The notes under the pieces: model-generated
What the model was told of the DNA's origin: nothing
What the model saw: only the letters and a program-made list of their open reading frames with translations
The model's database searches: none
Shown: positions 61,514-64,000 of the stretch, piece by piece
How the letters are laid out: every line of letters starts with the position of its first letter
How positions within the stretch are numbered: the first letter of the stretch is position 1
Program-made: the position numbers and the translations under genes
Source of the DNA: an uncultured Lachnospiraceae bacterium
Lineage (GTDB): Bacteria > Bacillota > Clostridia > Lachnospirales > Lachnospiraceae
Direction: 5' to 3'
DNA: 64,000 bases
Assembly: GCA_910576535.1 (NCBI GenBank)
Contig: CAJTKK010000006.1
Span: 85,246-149,245 of the forward strand

Positions 61514-61792
61514 ATGGAAAGAGTCATAGACAATATTGTTTCTTTTTTGGAAAATGTCAAATATGCGTGGCAGGATATGTTCATGAAAAAGCAAAGGAAG
61601 AAAAAGCTGGCAGGAAGAAGGCGTTCTTTGCGTTTTGCACACATAAAATGGCGTTTGGCAGGCATTGGATTAATAGCGGGCACCTTACCAGTCGTTAAAA
61701 TTCTGGAAGGGGATGCAACGATTGCATTGCTGACTGTGCCTTTAGGAATATATATGGCATCGGGAAAAACAATTAGGGGGAAATATGAGTAG
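61514..61792 (+). CDS. Small membrane protein of unknown function
   Basis: 92 residues: an amphipathic start, a very basic middle (KKQRKKKLAGRRRS), then two hydrophobic segments (LAGIGLIAGTLPVV and ATIALLTVPLGIYMAS). GGAGAGGAG precedes the ATG. Looks like a small two-helix inner membrane protein. Stands alone; a GC-rich hairpin (61863-61900) without a T-run follows. Confidence 0.7.
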   Translation: MERVIDNIVSFLENVKYAWQDMFMKKQRKKKLAGRRRSLRFAHIKWRLAGIGLIAGTLPVVKILEGDATIALLTVPLGIYMASGKTIRGKYE

Positions 61793-62029
61793 CAGAAAGC
61801 TATGCAAATGCAATGTCATGTATTTGACGCAGTAATAGCTAAATGATGAATATGGACAGGAAAAGGCGGTCTTGCCCGGAAAAGCGGGGGGAACCGCCTT
61901 AAATTGTGGAATAAGCGCATTGCATAGAAAAATAAAATCAATTATACTGTAGAATGGCAGCAGCAAGAAGGCCCCCGCTTTGACAGCGTTTAAAAACGCG
62001 TCAATTCAGAAAGGATTATGGTTATAAAA

Positions 62030-62503
62030 ATGGAAATCAGACGTGCAAAAGAAAAGGATATGGATAGAATCAATGAACTATTAAGGCAGGTATGTATGGT
62101 GCATCATATGGGCCGTCCTGATCTGTTCCAGGGAAACCAGAACAGGAAGTATACGGATATCCAGCTAAGGGAGATTATAAAGGATGAGGGGCGGCCGGTT
62201 TTTGTGGCAGCAGATGAAAAGGATGAAGTAATGGGGTATGCCTTCTGTATTTTCCAGCAGCATTCCAATGATAATATCCTGACAGATATTAAGACTTTAT
62301 ATATTGATGATTTATGCGTGGATGAAAAGATTAGGGGAAAGCATATAGGGAAAGCTCTTTATGAGAAAGTTGTAGCATTTGCCAAGGAGCAGGGATGTTA
62401 TAATGTCACATTGAATGTATGGAGCTGCAATGAGACGGCGATGCGGTTTTATGAAAAATGCGGCTTAAAACCCCAAAAGGTTGGGATGGAAACGATTTTA
62501 TAG
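62030..62503 (+). CDS. GNAT-family N-acetyltransferase
   Basis: 157 residues. Full GNAT fold: EIRRAKEKDMDRINELL (beta 1/alpha 1), YIDDLCVDEKIRGKHIGKAL with the acetyl-CoA-binding RGKHIG loop, and LNVWSCNETAMRFYEKCGLKP. Resembles RimI-like protein acetyltransferases but the substrate is unknown. ATG 62030 is taken; ATG 62018 is in frame 12 bp before and closer to AAAGGA. Its 3' end lies 23 bp before nth. Confidence 0.88.
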   Translation: MEIRRAKEKDMDRINELLRQVCMVHHMGRPDLFQGNQNRKYTDIQLREIIKDEGRPVFVAADEKDEVMGYAFCIFQQHSNDNILTDIKTLYIDDLCVDEKIRGKHIGKALYEKVVAFAKEQGCYNVTLNVWSCNETAMRFYEKCGLKPQKVGMETIL

Positions 62504-62526
62504 AGGACAGGCAGGATGCGGCGGCA

Positions 62527-63150
62527 ATGACAAAAGAAAAAACAGAAATGATTTTAGGGATATTGGATAAAGAATATGGAGTGACGAAAGAGGGGTTCTT
62601 TCATAAAGAGGAATGGCAGCTTTTGCTGGCAATCATGTTAAGCGCCCAGAGTACGGATAAGCAAGTGGATGAAACGCTGCCCCGTTTATGGGAACGGTTC
62701 CCGGATATAGAAACCGTGGCGCAGGCCAGGCCAGAGGAACTGGAAGACGCTATTAAAAGTATCGGTCTATATAAAGTAAAAGCGAGGAATATGAAAAAGT
62801 GCTGTGAGAAAATATGGAAAGAATACGGTAAAAGAGCGCCAATGACAATCGAAGAATTAATTAAGCTGCCCGGCGTAGGACGGAAAACGGCAACCTTGTT
62901 CTTAGCCGATGCTTATGGAATTCCGGGAGTGACGGTGGATACCCATGTGTTCCGCATTGCTAAAAGGATAGGATGGGCGGATGGGAAGAACCCGGTGCAA
63001 GTGGAACAGGAACTGATGGAAGTATTGCCAAGGGAGCATTGGAACCGCATTAATTTCCAGCTCATTTATCATGGAAGGAGCGTATGCACAGCGAGAAAGG
63101 CCAGGTGTAGGGACTGTGCGCTGGCGCAGTGGTGCGGGAAGAGGATCTGA
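62527..63150 (+). CDS. nth: Endonuclease III
   Basis: 207 residues. HhH-GPD DNA glycosylase: LSAQSTDKQVD, helix-hairpin-helix LPGVGRKTA with catalytic Lys, and VDTHVFRIAKR with catalytic Asp. The 4Fe-4S cluster loop is complete (C-x6-C-x2-C-x5-C in the last 20 residues). It removes oxidised pyrimidines and nicks the abasic site. ATG 62527 is used; an in-frame ATG at 62458 overlaps the GNAT gene. recQ starts 75 bp after its stop. Confidence 0.95.
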   Translation: MTKEKTEMILGILDKEYGVTKEGFFHKEEWQLLLAIMLSAQSTDKQVDETLPRLWERFPDIETVAQARPEELEDAIKSIGLYKVKARNMKKCCEKIWKEYGKRAPMTIEELIKLPGVGRKTATLFLADAYGIPGVTVDTHVFRIAKRIGWADGKNPVQVEQELMEVLPREHWNRINFQLIYHGRSVCTARKARCRDCALAQWCGKRI

Positions 63151-63225
63151 TGGAAAAGGGCGCAAAAACGGGAATACCGGGAATTTGCAGCAAAGAGAAT
63201 ACGAAGGAGGAAAAGCGGGAGTTTT

Positions 63226-64000
63226 ATGAGCCAGGCAGACAGGGTATTAAAGCAATATTTCGGATACGATTCTTTCCGGGAGGGGCAGGAAGAACTGATA
63301 GAAAGCATATTAAGAGGGCAGGATACACTGGGGATCATGCCTACAGGGGCGGGGAAATCCATTTGCTTTCAAGTTCCGGCTCTTATTATGGAAGGAATCA
63401 CCCTTGTTGTTTCCCCTTTGATTTCCCTGATGAAAGATCAAGTGGAAGGTTTAAACCAGGCAGGGGTCCATGCAGCATATTTAAACAGTTCATTAACTCC
63501 AGGACAGTACCGGAAAGCTCTGGGGCTGGCAAAACAAAGCAGATATAAGATTATTTATGTGGCGCCGGAACGCCTGGTAACGGACAGCTTTCTGGATTTT
63601 GCCCTGGATGCGGATATTGCGATGCTGACGGTGGATGAAGCGCATTGTGTTTCCCAATGGGGCCAGGATTTCCGCCCGAGCTATTTAAAAATTGCGGAAT
63701 TTACCGGAAAGCTTCCAAAGCGTCCGGTAATCAGCGCTTTTACGGCAACGGCGACAAAGGAGGTCAGGGATGATATGATTGATCTTCTTCTTCTTCAAAA
63801 CCCTACGGTTACGGCGACTGGGTTTGACCGTCCCAATTTGTATTTTGCCGTTCAGTCGCCAAAGGATAAATATGCATCCATGAAGAATTTTCTGCAGATG
63901 CATCCAGCACAGAGCGGGATCGTTTACTGCCTGACCAGAAAGTATGTGGAAGAGATTTACGAACGGTTGAAAGAAGAGGGGTTTTCCGTCACCAAATATC
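63226..64000 (+). CDS. recQ: ATP-dependent DNA helicase RecQ (partial)
   Basis: 258 codons seen; the gene continues past the window edge. ATG 63226 follows AAGGAGG. Helicase motifs: FREGQEELI (motif 0), MPTGAGKSICFQVP (I), VVSPLISLMKDQV (Ia), VDEAHCVSQWGQDFRPSY (II), ALTATAT-like AFTATATKEV (III), and the start of the second RecA domain (GIVYCLTRKYVEE, motif IV). Unwinds recombination intermediates 3' to 5'. Follows nth, so both belong to DNA repair. Confidence 0.95.
   Translation, partial: MSQADRVLKQYFGYDSFREGQEELIESILRGQDTLGIMPTGAGKSICFQVPALIMEGITLVVSPLISLMKDQVEGLNQAGVHAAYLNSSLTPGQYRKALGLAKQSRYKIIYVAPERLVTDSFLDFALDADIAMLTVDEAHCVSQWGQDFRPSYLKIAEFTGKLPKRPVISAFTATATKEVRDDMIDLLLLQNPTVTATGFDRPNLYFAVQSPKDKYASMKNFLQMHPAQSGIVYCLTRKYVEEIYERLKEEGFSVTKY

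Noticed and set aside
61863..61900. AAGGCGGT/ACCGCCTT hairpin after the small membrane protein gene
   Set aside because: No T-run follows on the plus strand and only four T on the minus strand; the loop is long. Not strong enough to call a terminator.
63129..63548. 139-codon rightward frame over the nth/recQ junction
   Set aside because: It is a shadow of recQ, whose frame from 63226 shows all helicase motifs.
1..64000. CRISPR arrays, tRNA or rRNA genes, insertion sequences
   Set aside because: No regularly spaced repeats with spacers, no transposase motif, and no tRNA-like or rRNA-like segment was recognised by reading; a dedicated scan was not possible.

Overview
The window looks like chromosomal DNA of a Lachnospiraceae-type Clostridia bacterium (Bacillota). 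The reasons are the rho-rpmE-DUF1385-prmC-prfA cluster, DUF4364, DUF4250, DUF1576 and DUF5722 proteins typical of that group, several GHKL/LytTR two-component systems, a BlaI/BlaR1 pair with a class D beta-lactamase, strong AGGAGG ribosome binding sites, and frequent GTG and TTG starts. No rRNA, tRNA, CRISPR array or insertion sequence was recognised. Functions are assigned by reading motifs; no database search was run.

Layout. 1-857: the start of a leftward sugar-type ABC transporter lipoprotein, cut by the window edge. 1195-11440: a rightward signalling operon holding REC-HD-GYP, a PAS histidine kinase, REC with a degenerate HD-GYP, CheR, CheB, a CheY-like protein, CheA, CheW and a chemoreceptor, with no flagellar gene beside it. 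11448-14348: a LytTR regulator preceded by four 13-bp tandem repeats, its GHKL kinase and a short lipoprotein. 14554-16666: a second chemoreceptor with a long leader and a coupled 60-residue ORF. 16696-21908: a BceAB-like peptide ABC transporter divergent from another LytTR/GHKL pair, with two pairs of 9-bp direct repeats at LytTR-like spacing between them. 22013-25350: a class D beta-lactamase converging on blaI-blaR1, with promoter and a dyad operator.

25350-37682 is an accessory island, partly AT-rich and partly decayed. It holds an XRE regulator, an operon of a 521-residue conserved protein, a TerB-like protein, a glycine-zipper membrane protein, a YkgJ-type cysteine cluster protein and a WYL regulator, then unknown helical proteins, a membrane-anchored protein, a P-loop GTPase with a glycine-zipper tail, and a truncated tyrosine recombinase. 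Four promoters in the island carry the same 17-bp dyad (ATGACA-N5-TGTCAT, one copy with a mismatch), always with TGTCA (or TGTTA) exactly 11 nt before a TAnnnT -10 box. I propose that the WYL protein controls them, and that the island is the best candidate here for an undescribed stress or defence system. Duplicated, broken members show that it is modular and decaying.

37894-64000 returns to core genome: clpB under a CIRCE-like element; DUF4250, an ASKHA/ferredoxin activator, V4R, DUF1576 and a small partner; a polysaccharide deacetylase; rarA; a DUF5722 glycosidase-like protein; leftward DUF4364, radical SAM and malic enzyme genes; rho (with a long disordered insertion), rpmE, DUF1385, prmC and prfA; a GHKL kinase / LytTR regulator / GHKL kinase cluster; a small membrane protein; a GNAT acetyltransferase; nth; and the start of recQ, cut by the window edge.
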